A DNA stretch of 64,000 nt from Pseudomonadales bacterium (GCA_041395945.1 JAWKZN010000003.1:372001-436000); one strand, 5' to 3'; positions 1 to 9,517 are shown, counted from the first letter of the stretch. The notes: generated by a model from the letters alone, not told the origin. A program made the numbers and translations.

Positions 1-119
1 TGTCTGTGCTGCACACGGAACAGATTCAGATCAGCGTTTCCGATGCCAACAGCAGCGCCCTGATTGAAGGCGTGGGTAAGGAAGACGCGGTTTACGTCGT
101 CATGCCCATGCGCCTCTAG
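1..119 (+). CDS. dnaN: DNA polymerase III beta clamp, C-terminal end (partial)
   Basis: This is the last 38 codons of the sliding clamp that tethers DNA polymerase III to its template. The frame that closes with TAG at 117-119 ends in VYVVMPMRL, the near-invariant C-terminus of gammaproteobacterial DnaN, preceded by a DANSSALIE stretch typical of the third clamp domain. The rest of the gene lies outside the window. Its place directly before recF and gyrB is the classic origin-proximal dnaA-dnaN-recF-gyrB order. Identity is secure despite the short piece. Confidence 0.93.
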   Translation, partial: SVLHTEQIQISVSDANSSALIEGVGKEDAVYVVMPMRL

Positions 120-142
120 CCAGTCGGCGCGCACCCTATCGC

Positions 143-1372
143 GTGCGTTTCCAGCGCCTCGACATTCAGAACGTTCGGAATCTCGCGTCGGTTTCAATCG
201 AGCTGGCCGGTGGACTCAATTTTTTCCGTGGCAACAACGGCGCCGGGAAGACGGCGCTGCTCGAAGCCCTGCATATCCTGTGCAGAGGGCGATCCTTTCG
301 TACGGCGAAAATCCAGCCCCTGATCTCTCATGGCTCGGAAGAGCTGATCGTCCGGGCGCGGGGATTGGACGAGTGGCGGGGTGAGGTGACACTGGCTGTG
401 CGGAAAGACCGCCAGTTAAAAACAGAACTCCGGATAGATGGCGCCCAGGAGAAGCGCATGTCTGAGATTGCGCGACTGACCCCACTACAGGTAATGCTGC
501 CGGATGTCGCTGAACTGGTCTTCGGGGCACCGGGAGAACGAAGACGCTGGCTGGATTGGGGTACGTTTCACGTGAAACATGACTACCTCATCACACTGCG
601 TGAGTGTCTGCGGGTACTCAAGCAGCGCAACGCATTGCTCCGGGACGGTGCAGCAGCAGACAGGCTCGCGCCCTGGACCCGTCAGTTTGTCGAACTTGCG
701 CAAACGGTTACCGGGCAGCGCAGGGATTATCTGCAGCGTCTGTCGCCTCATTTCGATAAGACTCTGGCGACACTTGCACCGGGCCTGCAGATAACGGTTG
801 ATTACGTCTGCGGCTGGTCGGAAGAGGCGGGGCTTGAGAAAGTGTTGGGTGAAAGCCTGGGCCGCGAGTTAAAATTCGGCGCGACGCAATCCGGCCCACA
901 CAGAGCCGATGTGGTATTGACCCATGAAACAAAGGCGGTAGCCGGTGTGCTGTCGCGGGGCCAGGCGAAGATCGTCGCGAGTGCGCTGTTGATCAGTCAG
1001 GCCGCGCTGCTTGCTGAAACCCAGCAGAGAAGCACGGTATTTCTCATAGATGACCTGGGCGCGGAGCTGGATATTGATCACGGCCGCAGGCTGCTCACAC
1101 TGTTGAGGGATACCGGCGCCCAGATTCTGGCGACGGGTACGACCCCACCGCCGCAGGAACTGCAGTTAGCGGCGCTTTTCTCCGCAGATGGTGGCCCACC
1201 CCGTATGCTGGCCAGGGACAGTGCAGTCGAAGCGGCTATTCCGGCTGGGTTCACGGGTGCACAAGCCCCTGCGCAGGCACCGGACGTTGGGTCAGGACAG
1301 GAATTCAGGATGTTCCACGTGAAACAGGGCGTGGTGCAGAGGGAACGGGGCGAGCGCCCCACAGGAGACTAA
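143..1372 (+). CDS. recF: DNA replication and repair protein RecF
   Basis: RecF is an SMC-like ATPase that loads RecA at single-strand gaps together with RecO and RecR. The protein has 409 residues. Near the N-terminus are RNL followed by a Walker A (GNNGAGKT). The signature region SRGQAK lies near residue 270, followed by a Walker B-like FLIDDLGAELD. The start is GTG at 143; no strong ribosome site is visible, so the start is moderately sure. It is about 50 residues longer than the E. coli protein; the extra C-terminal tail is low complexity and contains a parS palindrome translated as FHVKQ. The stop TAA abuts the gyrB ATG. Confidence 0.93.
   Translation: MRFQRLDIQNVRNLASVSIELAGGLNFFRGNNGAGKTALLEALHILCRGRSFRTAKIQPLISHGSEELIVRARGLDEWRGEVTLAVRKDRQLKTELRIDGAQEKRMSEIARLTPLQVMLPDVAELVFGAPGERRRWLDWGTFHVKHDYLITLRECLRVLKQRNALLRDGAAADRLAPWTRQFVELAQTVTGQRRDYLQRLSPHFDKTLATLAPGLQITVDYVCGWSEEAGLEKVLGESLGRELKFGATQSGPHRADVVLTHETKAVAGVLSRGQAKIVASALLISQAALLAETQQRSTVFLIDDLGAELDIDHGRRLLTLLRDTGAQILATGTTPPPQELQLAALFSADGGPPRMLARDSAVEAAIPAGFTGAQAPAQAPDVGSGQEFRMFHVKQGVVQRERGERPTGD
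564..579. promoter_or_regulatory. parS-like ParB binding site 1 (inside recF)
   Basis: The 16-mer CGTTTCACGTGAAACA differs at one outer base from the perfect palindrome TGTTTCACGTGAAACA used by chromosomal ParB proteins. It lies inside recF, where it is translated as TFHVKH. Origin-proximal placement is what is expected of chromosome-segregation centromeres. Confidence 0.85.
1311..1326. promoter_or_regulatory. parS ParB binding site 2 (recF 3' end)
   Basis: TGTTCCACGTGAAACA is identical to the well-known parS consensus of Bacillus subtilis and is recognised by ParB across bacteria. It sits in the extended tail of recF, 46 bases before the gyrB start, and is translated as MFHVKQ. It is a second parS within 750 bases of the first. 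Confidence 0.92.
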
Positions 1373-3775
1373 ATGCCACAGGATACGACCTACGACTCAA
1401 AAAACATCAAAGTCCTGAAGGGACTGGATGCGGTGCGGAAGCGTCCGGGAATGTACATTGGCGACACGGAGGATGGCACCGGGCTGCACCACATGGTGCA
1501 GGAACTGGTGGACAACGCCATCGACGAAGCGCTGGCGGGTCACTGTGATCAGGTAGATGTCATTGTTCACAGTGGCGAAGCGGTTACTGTCCGGGACAAC
1601 GGCCGCGGTATTCCGGTAGACATACACGGAGAAGAAGGTGTTTCCGCCGCCGAGGTGATCATGACCACCCTGCATGCCGGGGGGAAATTTGATGACAACA
1701 GCTACAAAGTGTCCGGTGGTCTGCACGGCGTAGGTGTCTCCGTAGTCAACGCCCTTTCTGAAGAGTTCCGTCTGACCGTACGCCGGGATGGCAAGGTGTA
1801 TGAACAGACCTACCGGGATGGCGTGCCGGAAGCGCCCCTCGCTGAAATCGGTGAAACCAGCAACAGGGGCACCGAGTGTTACTTCAAACCTTCGGATAAG
1901 ACCTTCAAGAACATCCAGTTTCACTACGATGTTCTGACAAAGCGCTTGCGGGAATTGGCTTTCCTCAACTCCGGGGTCTGCATACGCCTGAAAGATGAGC
2001 GGACGGGTAAATCAGAAGAGTTTCTTTACGAAGGTGGATTAAAGGCCTTTGTAGAGTACCTTAACGGTAAAAAGACCACGCTGAACCAGGTCTTTCATTT
2101 CGTCAGCGAGCGGCAAGACGGTATCACTGTGGAAGTTGCGATGCAGTGGAATGATGCCTTTCAGGAACAGGTGTTTGCCTATACCAACAACATCCCCCAG
2201 GGCGATGGTGGTACCCATCTGGCCGGCTTTCGGGCGGGACTTACCCGGACTCTGAATGGCTACATCGAGCGGGAGGGGCTGCTGAAGAAGATCCAGGTAT
2301 CTACCACCGGTGATGACGCCCGGGAGGGTCTGACCGCTGTGGTCAGCGTCAAGGTGCATGATCCGAAATTTTCTTCACAGACAAAAGACAAACTGGTTTC
2401 CAGTGAGGTCAAGACTGCGGTTGAACAGGAACTTGCCCAATATTTTTCGGATTATCTGGTGGAGCATCCCCAGGATGCTCGGGCGGTTGTTGGCAAGATG
2501 ATTGACGCTGCGCGCGCGCGGGAGGCCGCCCGTAAGGCCCGGGAAATGACCCGGCGCAAAGGCGCACTGGATATCGCCGGACTGCCCGGCAAGCTGGCTG
2601 ACTGTCAGGAAAAAGATCCCGCTCACTCCGAGCTTTATCTGGTGGAGGGTGATTCTGCCGGCGGATCTGCCAAGCAGGGTCGCGACCGACGTACCCAGGC
2701 GATCCTGCCGCTGCGCGGCAAGATCCTGAACGTCGAGAAGGCGCGTTTCGACAAGATGCTTTCTTCTGCAGAAGTGGGCAATCTGGTTACCGCATTGGGT
2801 TGCGGCATCGGCCGGGATGAATTCGCGATCGAAAAGCTGCGCTACCACAGGGTCATCATCATGACCGACGCGGATGTGGACGGTTCTCACATCCGTACTC
2901 TGCTGCTCACCTTTTTCTTCCGGCAGATGCCCGAGCTGATCGAGCGCGGACACATTTTCATCGCTCAGCCACCGCTCTACAAAGTCCGGAAAGGCAAGCA
3001 GGAGCGTTACGTAAAAGACGATGTGGAGCTCAATGGCCACTTTCTTTCCACTGCCTTGGAAGAAGCTCAGCTTTATACCAGCCCGGATGCAACACCCATG
3101 GCCAGCGCCGAACTGGAAACCCTGGCGAAGGACTACCGGATGCTGCTGCTGCGGCTCGAGCAGGCGTCCCGGGCCTATCCCCTGAGCATCACCGAGGCCC
3201 TGATCGACATGCCGGCCGTCACCCTGGAAATGCTCCACGACGAAGCGCAGATGAAGGTCTGGAGCGAGCGCTTACAAACCCGTCTCGCCGCTGAAAATGT
3301 GAGTGTCGATCTTCGTCTCGATCCGGAGCGTCAGGTCTACTGTCCGCGGGTCGAGCTGCGTATCCGGGGTATTACCGAGCAGATCACACTGAGCCACGCG
3401 TTCTTTTCCGGCACCGAATACCGGGGTATCGCCCGGATGAGTGAGCGTCTGGCCAGCCTCCTGAACCCGGGCGCCTATATTCGCCGGGGTGACAAATCGA
3501 CCCCGGTTTCACGCTTCGGGGAAGTGGTCGACTGGCTGCTGACCGAAGCCCGCAGGGGTGTGGACATCCAGCGCTATAAAGGGCTGGGCGAAATGAATCC
3601 GGACCAGCTCTGGAAGACCACCATGGATCCGGAAGTCCGCCGGATGTTGCGGGTGACTGTGGATGACGCGATCGCAGCGGATCAGATGTTCACTACCCTG
3701 ATGGGTGACCAGGTGGAGCCGAGGCGGGAGTTCATCGAAACGAACGCGCTGTCGGTGGTCAACCTGGACGTCTAA
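1373..3775 (+). CDS. gyrB: DNA gyrase subunit B
   Basis: The ATPase subunit of type II topoisomerase that introduces negative supercoils with GyrA. The 800-residue length matches the long gammaproteobacterial form. Visible features are the GHKL ATPase motifs (ELVDNAIDEA, DNGRGIP, GLHGVGVSVVNALS), the TOPRIM domain with YLVEGDSAGG and TDADVDGSH, the roughly 165-residue proteobacterial insert after it, and the QRYKGLGEMN segment near the end. The ATG is preceded by AGGAG about 6 bases upstream and directly follows the recF stop. Its 3' end overlaps the convergent acyltransferase gene by 17 bases. Confidence 0.98.
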   Translation: MPQDTTYDSKNIKVLKGLDAVRKRPGMYIGDTEDGTGLHHMVQELVDNAIDEALAGHCDQVDVIVHSGEAVTVRDNGRGIPVDIHGEEGVSAAEVIMTTLHAGGKFDDNSYKVSGGLHGVGVSVVNALSEEFRLTVRRDGKVYEQTYRDGVPEAPLAEIGETSNRGTECYFKPSDKTFKNIQFHYDVLTKRLRELAFLNSGVCIRLKDERTGKSEEFLYEGGLKAFVEYLNGKKTTLNQVFHFVSERQDGITVEVAMQWNDAFQEQVFAYTNNIPQGDGGTHLAGFRAGLTRTLNGYIEREGLLKKIQVSTTGDDAREGLTAVVSVKVHDPKFSSQTKDKLVSSEVKTAVEQELAQYFSDYLVEHPQDARAVVGKMIDAARAREAARKAREMTRRKGALDIAGLPGKLADCQEKDPAHSELYLVEGDSAGGSAKQGRDRRTQAILPLRGKILNVEKARFDKMLSSAEVGNLVTALGCGIGRDEFAIEKLRYHRVIIMTDADVDGSHIRTLLLTFFFRQMPELIERGHIFIAQPPLYKVRKGKQERYVKDDVELNGHFLSTALEEAQLYTSPDATPMASAELETLAKDYRMLLLRLEQASRAYPLSITEALIDMPAVTLEMLHDEAQMKVWSERLQTRLAAENVSVDLRLDPERQVYCPRVELRIRGITEQITLSHAFFSGTEYRGIARMSERLASLLNPGAYIRRGDKSTPVSRFGEVVDWLLTEARRGVDIQRYKGLGEMNPDQLWKTTMDPEVRRMLRVTVDDAIAADQMFTTLMGDQVEPRREFIETNALSVVNLDV

Positions 3776-4520
3776 GACCGGGTGCAGGATGCCGTTGCGC
3801 AACCGCAGCAACACTGTAAAGCTCTTTTACTAGTCGCTCCGTAGTGCTGGCTGCCTCCCGGGTCAGCGCTTTGCTGTCCCGGCCTGCGCTGTGAATCGGT
3901 GGTGCGATCTTCACCCGGATGGTGCCTGGGGTCTTCAGAAACCGATGCGCCGGCCAGTACCGGCCCGCATCGTGGGCGATCACCACCAGTGGCGAGCCGG
4001 CGGCGCTTGCCAGAGCGGCACCACCCACCTGAAAGCGACCTGTCTTGCCAGGTGGCATGCGGGTACCCTCCGGGAACATCACCACCCAGATGTTGTCGTC
4101 CAGCCGTTCGCGGCCGGAACGGATCAGCCGCTTCAGCGCACCACGTGATTTGTTGCGGTCTATGGCGATGGGCCTGAGCAGGGCGAATGCCCAGCCGAAG
4201 AAGGGAATCCACAGCAGTTCGCGTTTGATGAGCGTGGCCTGGGGGGCCAGCAGCGTCTGTAGAAACAGGGTCTCCCAGGTGCTCTCGTGGCGACACATCA
4301 CCACACAGGGGTTGGTCGGGAGATGCTCCAGACCTTCGATCTGATGTCCGATGCCGCAGGTGATGCGCAGCCACCAGAGCGAAAAGCGGGTCCAGCAGCC
4401 GACCACAAAAGCGAAACGCTGGCGGTACGGCAGTATCCAGGCAAAGAGGACTGACAGTGCCCCCCAGACAATGGTGGCGAGGGAATACCCCAGATAAAAG
4501 GCGGCGGAGCGCAACATCAT
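3759..4520 (-). CDS. plsC: 1-acyl-sn-glycerol-3-phosphate acyltransferase (PlsC family)
   Basis: A membrane acyltransferase that likely adds the second acyl chain to lysophosphatidic acid in phospholipid synthesis. It has 253 residues with two N-terminal hydrophobic segments (about 5-32 and 36-55). The catalytic box reads HESTWE (H78 to E83), that is HX4E rather than the usual HX4D. This variant is common in the gammaproteobacterial subgroup encoded beside gmhB. The second conserved box FPEGTR is present around residue 153. The start overlaps the gmhB stop in an ATGA arrangement (4517-4520), implying translational coupling. Confidence 0.88.
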   Translation of the reverse strand: MMLRSAAFYLGYSLATIVWGALSVLFAWILPYRQRFAFVVGCWTRFSLWWLRITCGIGHQIEGLEHLPTNPCVVMCRHESTWETLFLQTLLAPQATLIKRELLWIPFFGWAFALLRPIAIDRNKSRGALKRLIRSGRERLDDNIWVVMFPEGTRMPPGKTGRFQVGGAALASAAGSPLVVIAHDAGRYWPAHRFLKTPGTIRVKIAPPIHSAGRDSKALTREAASTTERLVKELYSVAAVAQRHPAPGLRRPG

Positions 4521-5134
4521 TTATGTTGCAGTCCGTCCGCCGGTTTGCCGAGGGCTTCGATCTCCGCGGTGGCGAACGCCTGCAGGTCATCGTAGATCCG
4601 TGTTACCCCGGAGGATCGCGCTTCGGCCTCCGCTGCCTGTCCGTGCCCTGTGCGTACCAGAACCGGCTCGCAGCCGGCGGCCTGTGCGGACTGCAGGTCG
4701 CGCAGCGAATCTCCCACAAAGCAGGTGTCGGCGGCGTTCGCAGCGAAAGTGGCGATGAGATCCAGGAGCATGCCCGGCCGGGGTTTGCGGCAGCTGCAAC
4801 CCGCCTCAGGCAGGTGCGGGCAATAGCGCCAGGCGTGAATACCGGCTCCCATGGCGGCCAGTTCCCGGTCAATGCGAGCGTGGATCTCCAGTAGCGTGGC
4901 TTCGGTAAGCAGACCCCGGCCGATTCCGGACTGATTGGTGCAGACACCGATCTGAAACCCGCGGTGGTGCAGCCGGGCAATTGCCTCGAGGGCACCCGGG
5001 ATCGGACGCCAGTCGCTGACGGAGCGGATGAATGCCGGGGAGTCGAAGTTGATCACGCCGTCCCGATCCAGGAGGATCAGGCGCCGAGGCGCCGGACCAC
5101 CCCGGTCCCAATTCGAATTGGCGTGATCGGACAT
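4517..5134 (-). CDS. gmhB: D-glycero-beta-D-manno-heptose 1,7-bisphosphate 7-phosphatase
   Basis: A HAD-superfamily phosphatase of the ADP-heptose pathway that supplies the lipopolysaccharide inner core. The 205-residue protein has the HAD motif LDRDGVIN near residue 19, then CTNQSGIGRG, the zinc-binding loop CPHLPEAGCSCRKP, and the C-terminal aspartate motif FVGDSLRDL. The ATG at 5134 was chosen because family members start just before the HAD motif; a longer reading to 5206 would run into the promoter region of tag. It is transcribed with the downstream PlsC-type gene and divergently from tag. Confidence 0.9.
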   Translation of the reverse strand: MSDHANSNWDRGGPAPRRLILLDRDGVINFDSPAFIRSVSDWRPIPGALEAIARLHHRGFQIGVCTNQSGIGRGLLTEATLLEIHARIDRELAAMGAGIHAWRYCPHLPEAGCSCRKPRPGMLLDLIATFAANAADTCFVGDSLRDLQSAQAAGCEPVLVRTGHGQAAEAEARSSGVTRIYDDLQAFATAEIEALGKPADGLQHK

Positions 5135-5198
5135 TGTTCGCTTATTCTCGGTGGGCGGTTGGTTACAATCGCGGCGCAATCTACGGGACTTTCCGATC

Positions 5199-5789
5199 AT
5201 GGTCAAAACCGACCCCCGACGCTGCCCATGGTGCCGGGACGACCCGCTCTATGTCTCGTACCACGACGAGGAATGGGGTGTCCCTGTCGCCGACGAGCGG
5301 GCGCTGTTCGAGCGCCTGGTGCTGGAAGGCATGCAGGCCGGGCTGTCCTGGCTGACCGTGCTGCGCAAGCGGGCACACATGCAGAAGGTATTTTTCAATT
5401 TTGAGCCCGCAAAGCTGAGTAGTGCAGGGACACCCGCGCTCGAGCGCTGGATGAACGACGCCGGGGTGATCCGTCACCGGGGTAAACTCGAAGCCATGAT
5501 CGGCAACGCCCGGGCCACGCTGGCGCTCGACGGCGGACTCGCGCATCTGTTGTGGTCCTTTGTGGATGGCAGACCCATCCAGAACCGTTACAAACGCATG
5601 GCCGATGTGCCATCGGAAACCAGCGAATCCAGGGCGATGGCCGGCGCGCTCAAAAAAGCCGGTTTTCGCTTTGTCGGCCCGACGACCTGCTATGCCCTGA
5701 TGCAGAGTGCAGGAATGGTGAACGATCACCTCGTGGACTGCGCGGCACACAAACGATGCTCTGTTGAGGCAAAGTCTTGGCTGCTCTAG
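5199..5789 (+). CDS. tag: DNA-3-methyladenine glycosylase I
   Basis: A base-excision repair enzyme that removes 3-methyladenine from alkylated DNA. The 196-residue protein has the N-terminal CPWC and the YHDEEWG motif, the helix-hairpin-helix region GLSWLTVLRKR, and a C-terminal H..C..H..C cluster (HLVDCAAHKRC), consistent with the Tag zinc site. ATG at 5199 gives the standard length. A TACAAT hexamer at 5164-5169 could serve as its -10 element. The 3' end overlaps the next gene. Confidence 0.93.
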   Translation: MVKTDPRRCPWCRDDPLYVSYHDEEWGVPVADERALFERLVLEGMQAGLSWLTVLRKRAHMQKVFFNFEPAKLSSAGTPALERWMNDAGVIRHRGKLEAMIGNARATLALDGGLAHLLWSFVDGRPIQNRYKRMADVPSETSESRAMAGALKKAGFRFVGPTTCYALMQSAGMVNDHLVDCAAHKRCSVEAKSWLL

Positions 5790-6661
5790 CCCCGCTGCTG
5801 CTGAGCATCTGGACCCGGATCATGGCCGCACTGCCGTTCCGGGCCACGGTGACGGTTGGCAACTTCATCGGTCAGATCGGCTGGCTGTTCAGAACCCGAC
5901 CGGCGAAGGTCACCCGCGCCAACCTCAAACACTGCTTCCCTGCGCTACGCGATGCAGAAATCGATCGGCTCACGAAAGCCAGTCTCTGCCATACCGGTCG
6001 TCTGCTGGCCGAGACCGGCATCACTTTTCACTGGAGCCCGGACAGACTCGAGACGCTCTACAGGGATGTCGAAGGCGCTTCGTATCTGGAGTCGTCCCTG
6101 GCGATCAAAAAGGGCGTGCTGCTGCTGGCCCCGCACTTCGGTAACTGGGAGATGATAGCCCTCTACATCGGACGCTACGGTTTTACCGCGCTTTACGATC
6201 CGCCGCGGGTGGCATCGCTGGATGCACAGATCAGAAAAACAAGGGAACGGACGGGCGGCAGCCTTGCACCCATCGATGGCCCGGGACTGCGCTCCGTCTT
6301 TCAGGCGCTGAAATCCGGTCGGCTCACGGCGCTGCTCCCGGATCAGGTTCCAGCGCCCAGCGCAGGCATCTATGCGCCTTTCTTCGGACGCCCGGCGCTG
6401 ACCATGACCTTTGCCCACCGGCTCATTCAGAGCACGAAACCGCTGGTGCTGCTGTGTTCGTGTCGACGGGTAAAGGACGGCTTCAAACTGTGCTTCGAGC
6501 CGGTGGATGAGGCGGTGTATTCAGAAGACCAGCTCGTCTCTGTGACCGCTATGAACCGGGCCATCGAAACCCTGGTGAGAAAGGATCCCGCGCAGTATCA
6601 GTGGGAGTACAAAAGATTCAAGCGGCTGCCGGCTGGCGCAACCAGACTCTACGCGGACTGA
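5777..6661 (+). CDS. LpxL/HtrB-like lysophospholipid acyltransferase
   Basis: A member of the lauroyl/myristoyl acyltransferase family that adds secondary acyl chains to lipid A or a related lipid. The 294-residue protein has an N-terminal membrane segment and the catalytic HX4(D/E) box within APHFGNWEM around residue 116. It also has the family segments GRLTALLPDQ and FGRPA. The start is a TTG at 5777 overlapping tag by 13 bases; an ATG at 5822 is the alternative. Lipid A versus ornithine-lipid or other use cannot be decided from sequence. It ends 6 bases before the convergent trkH. Confidence 0.82.
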   Translation: MAALAPLLLSIWTRIMAALPFRATVTVGNFIGQIGWLFRTRPAKVTRANLKHCFPALRDAEIDRLTKASLCHTGRLLAETGITFHWSPDRLETLYRDVEGASYLESSLAIKKGVLLLAPHFGNWEMIALYIGRYGFTALYDPPRVASLDAQIRKTRERTGGSLAPIDGPGLRSVFQALKSGRLTALLPDQVPAPSAGIYAPFFGRPALTMTFAHRLIQSTKPLVLLCSCRRVKDGFKLCFEPVDEAVYSEDQLVSVTAMNRAIETLVRKDPAQYQWEYKRFKRLPAGATRLYAD

Positions 6662-6667
6662 ACCTGC

Positions 6668-8113
6668 TCAGCGGCGCCAGAATGCCGGAGTAAGCAGCAC
6701 CAGCAGTGTGAATATTTCCAGGCGCCCCAGCAGCATCACAAACACCAGCAGCCACTTCACCGGCTCGGACAGATCACCGTAGTGCAGGGCCACACTGCCC
6801 AGGCCGGGGCCGAGATTATTCAGGCAGGCCGCGATGGCTGAAAACGCCGTGGTGAAATCGAGATCGGAAATCAGCATCAGCAGGGTGAGCATGGTGAGAA
6901 ACACCAGCACATAAACCGAAAAGAAGCTCCACACGGCTTCGATCACCCGCCCGGGGACGCGTTGAGCACCAATCTTTATCGGGAACACGCCATTCGGATG
7001 GATGAGACGTTTGATCTCCCTCGCCCCCTGTTTGTAGATCAACAGCACCCGGATGATCTTCAAGCCACCGGCAGTTGATCCCGCACAGCCACCGGCGAAC
7101 GCGGCGAGCATGAGGAGTACGGGCGTGACCGACGGCCAGAGGCTGAAGTTGGTGGTGGTGAATCCGGTCGTGGTGGCGATCGATACCGCCTGGAACAGGC
7201 CCGAACGAATAGGAGTATCCGTGGCCTCGGGATGCTGTATCAGCACCCAGCAGACTACGGCGGCCACTGCGCTGACAACAAAGACGTACACGCGGGATTC
7301 AGTATCCCGCAGGTAGAGCGCAGGGTTGCGCCGGTTGAAGGCCATGAAGTGCAGTCCGAAATTGATGCCGGAAAAAAGCATGAAGACGATGGCCACCCCT
7401 TCTACCGCGGCGCTGTTGAAATAACCGATGCTGGCATCGTGTGTCGAGAAACCGCCGATGGCGACCGTAGAGAAACTGTGGGCGATGGCATCAAAAACTG
7501 ACATCCCGGCCAGCCAGTAGCTGAAGGCACAACTGGTGGTGAGGATCAGATAGAGGATCCACAGTGCTTTGGCCGTTTCGGTAATCCGCGGGGTAAGCTT
7601 GGCGTCTTTGACCGGGCCGGGAGACTCCGCCCGGTATAACTGCATGCCACCGATACCCAGCATCGGCAGGATGGCGACTGCCAGTACAATGATGCCCATG
7701 CCGCCGAGCCACTGCAGGAACTGGCGGTATATCAGCAGCGACTTCGGCAGATCATCCAGACCGGTAAACACGGTGGCGCCGGTGGTCGTGAGTGCCGACA
7801 GAGATTCAAACGCAGCATCCGTGAAGGTCGCATGCACCGAGTCCGTCAGGTAGAAGGGCAGCGCCCCGTACAGTCCGATCCCGAGATAGAACAGCACGGT
7901 GATCAGAAACCCGTCACCCCCGCGCAGCTCGCGCCGGCCCCTGGGTGCAAGGGAAAGCAGCAGACCGGTGAAGAGGGTGATGGCGAACGCCAGGGCAAAG
8001 GCGGGGGTGGTGGTCTCCTGATAAATCTGGGCGACGATCACCGGTAAAGCCAGCGTGGTGCTGAACAGCATCAGCAGGATGCCGGTGATGCGCAGAATGA
8101 CAGAGAAATGCAT
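6668..8113 (-). CDS. trkH: Trk system potassium uptake protein TrkH
   Basis: The ion-translocating membrane subunit of the Trk potassium transporter. The 481-residue protein has about ten or more hydrophobic segments and the four pore-loop repeats of the SKT superfamily: TTTGATVFTG, TVAIGGFSTHD, ATTTGFTTTNF and NNLGPGLG. Each carries the glycine that lines the selectivity filter. It lies immediately downstream of trkA (18-base gap, same strand), so the pair should form one operon with TrkA acting as the cytoplasmic gating ring. Confidence 0.96.
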   Translation of the reverse strand: MHFSVILRITGILLMLFSTTLALPVIVAQIYQETTTPAFALAFAITLFTGLLLSLAPRGRRELRGGDGFLITVLFYLGIGLYGALPFYLTDSVHATFTDAAFESLSALTTTGATVFTGLDDLPKSLLIYRQFLQWLGGMGIIVLAVAILPMLGIGGMQLYRAESPGPVKDAKLTPRITETAKALWILYLILTTSCAFSYWLAGMSVFDAIAHSFSTVAIGGFSTHDASIGYFNSAAVEGVAIVFMLFSGINFGLHFMAFNRRNPALYLRDTESRVYVFVVSAVAAVVCWVLIQHPEATDTPIRSGLFQAVSIATTTGFTTTNFSLWPSVTPVLLMLAAFAGGCAGSTAGGLKIIRVLLIYKQGAREIKRLIHPNGVFPIKIGAQRVPGRVIEAVWSFFSVYVLVFLTMLTLLMLISDLDFTTAFSAIAACLNNLGPGLGSVALHYGDLSEPVKWLLVFVMLLGRLEIFTLLVLLTPAFWRR

Positions 8114-8131
8114 GACGCCCCGGGTGGTTGC

Positions 8132-9505
8132 CTAAAAAAAGGTCAGGCCGACCTGGAAAAGTTTTTCGACTGCGCTCACCTGCTTTTTGTCCGTGAGGAA
8201 CAGAATCACGTGGTCCTCAGACTCGATCACCACATCGTCGTGTCCGATGATCACTTCGCCGCCGCGCACGATTGCCCCGATCGAAGAGCCTTCTGGCAGA
8301 TCGATGTCCCGCAGGGCGCGGCCAACCACTTTGGAACTCTTAGGATCGCCGTGGGCGATGGCCTCAAGGGCCTCGGCGGCGCCGCGGCGAAGACTGTGCA
8401 CCTGCACCACGTCAGCCTTGCGTACATGGGTGAGCAGCTGACTGGTGGTTGCCTGCTGGGGCGATATCGCAATATCGATTTCACCGCCCTGCACCAGATC
8501 CACATAGGCCGGTTTGCCGATCAGGGTGATGACCTGGCGCGCGCCCAGTTTCTTGGCGAGCAGCGACGACATGATGTTGACCTCGTCGTCGTTGGTCACT
8601 GCGCAGAAAGCGTCGCACTGTTCGATGTTTTCCTCGAGGAGCATCTCCCGGTCGGTGACGTCCATGTTCAACACCACAGTGCTGTCGAGAATCTCGGCAA
8701 GTTCTTCGCAGCGCTGTGCGTTCAGCTCCAGCACCTTCACCGAAAAGTAGGGCTCGATCGCCTTCGCCAGAGCGGTGCCGATATTGCCGCCGCCGGCAAT
8801 CATGATCCGTTTGAAGGGCCGCTCCACCCGGCGCAGCTCGGCCATCACCGCATTGATGTGTTCAGAGGCCGCGATGAAGAAGACCTCGTCGTCCGCCTCG
8901 ATTACCGTGTTGCCCTTCGGGATCAGGGCTTTGCCGCGGCGGAAGATTGCGGCGACCCGCATCTCCACGTTAGGCACATGCTCTCTTAAGAAGCTGAGTT
9001 CCTGCCCGACGAGCGGACCGCCGTAGTAGGCCTTCACAGCAACCAGCTGCACACGGCCATCGGCGAAGTCGAGCACCTGCAGCGCGCCCGGGTGTTCGAG
9101 CAGCTGGCGGATGTTGGTGGTCACGACCACTTCCGGATTGATCAGCACATCGATGGGCATGTGCTCTTTGCTGAAAAAACCCTCCCGGGTGAGATAACTG
9201 GTGGAGCGGATACGGGCGATCTTGGTCGGCGTGCGGAACAGCGAGTAGCAGACCTGGCAGGCCACCATGTTGACCTCGTCGCTGGAGGTCACCGCGATCA
9301 GCATATCGGCGTCGTCCGCACCCGCCCTGCGCAGCACGTCAGGATGGGAGCCATGACCGGCGACGGTCTGGATATCTATCTTGTTGCGCAGCTCTTCAAG
9401 GGCGACCACATTGCTGTCGACTAAAGTGATGTCGAACTTTTCGCTCGCGAGATTTTCAGCCAGTGTGCCGCCGACTTTGCCGGCGCCGATGATGAGTATT
9501 TTCAT
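8132..9505 (-). CDS. trkA: Trk system potassium regulatory protein TrkA
   Basis: A cytoplasmic NAD(H)/nucleotide-binding regulator of TrkH. The 457 residues form two RCK units, each with a Rossmann domain followed by a TrkA-C domain. The first dinucleotide motif is IIGAGKVGGTLAENL at the N-terminus; the second is IAGGGNIGTALAKAI around residue 235. The standard length and tandem organisation match gammaproteobacterial TrkA. It is the first gene of a trkA-trkH pair and follows rsmB by only 12 bases, so read-through from the def-fmt-rsmB operon is likely. Confidence 0.97.
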   Translation of the reverse strand: MKILIIGAGKVGGTLAENLASEKFDITLVDSNVVALEELRNKIDIQTVAGHGSHPDVLRRAGADDADMLIAVTSSDEVNMVACQVCYSLFRTPTKIARIRSTSYLTREGFFSKEHMPIDVLINPEVVVTTNIRQLLEHPGALQVLDFADGRVQLVAVKAYYGGPLVGQELSFLREHVPNVEMRVAAIFRRGKALIPKGNTVIEADDEVFFIAASEHINAVMAELRRVERPFKRIMIAGGGNIGTALAKAIEPYFSVKVLELNAQRCEELAEILDSTVVLNMDVTDREMLLEENIEQCDAFCAVTNDDEVNIMSSLLAKKLGARQVITLIGKPAYVDLVQGGEIDIAISPQQATTSQLLTHVRKADVVQVHSLRRGAAEALEAIAHGDPKSSKVVGRALRDIDLPEGSSIGAIVRGGEVIIGHDDVVIESEDHVILFLTDKKQVSAVEKLFQVGLTFF

Positions 9506-9517
9506 TGGGGGCGCATC

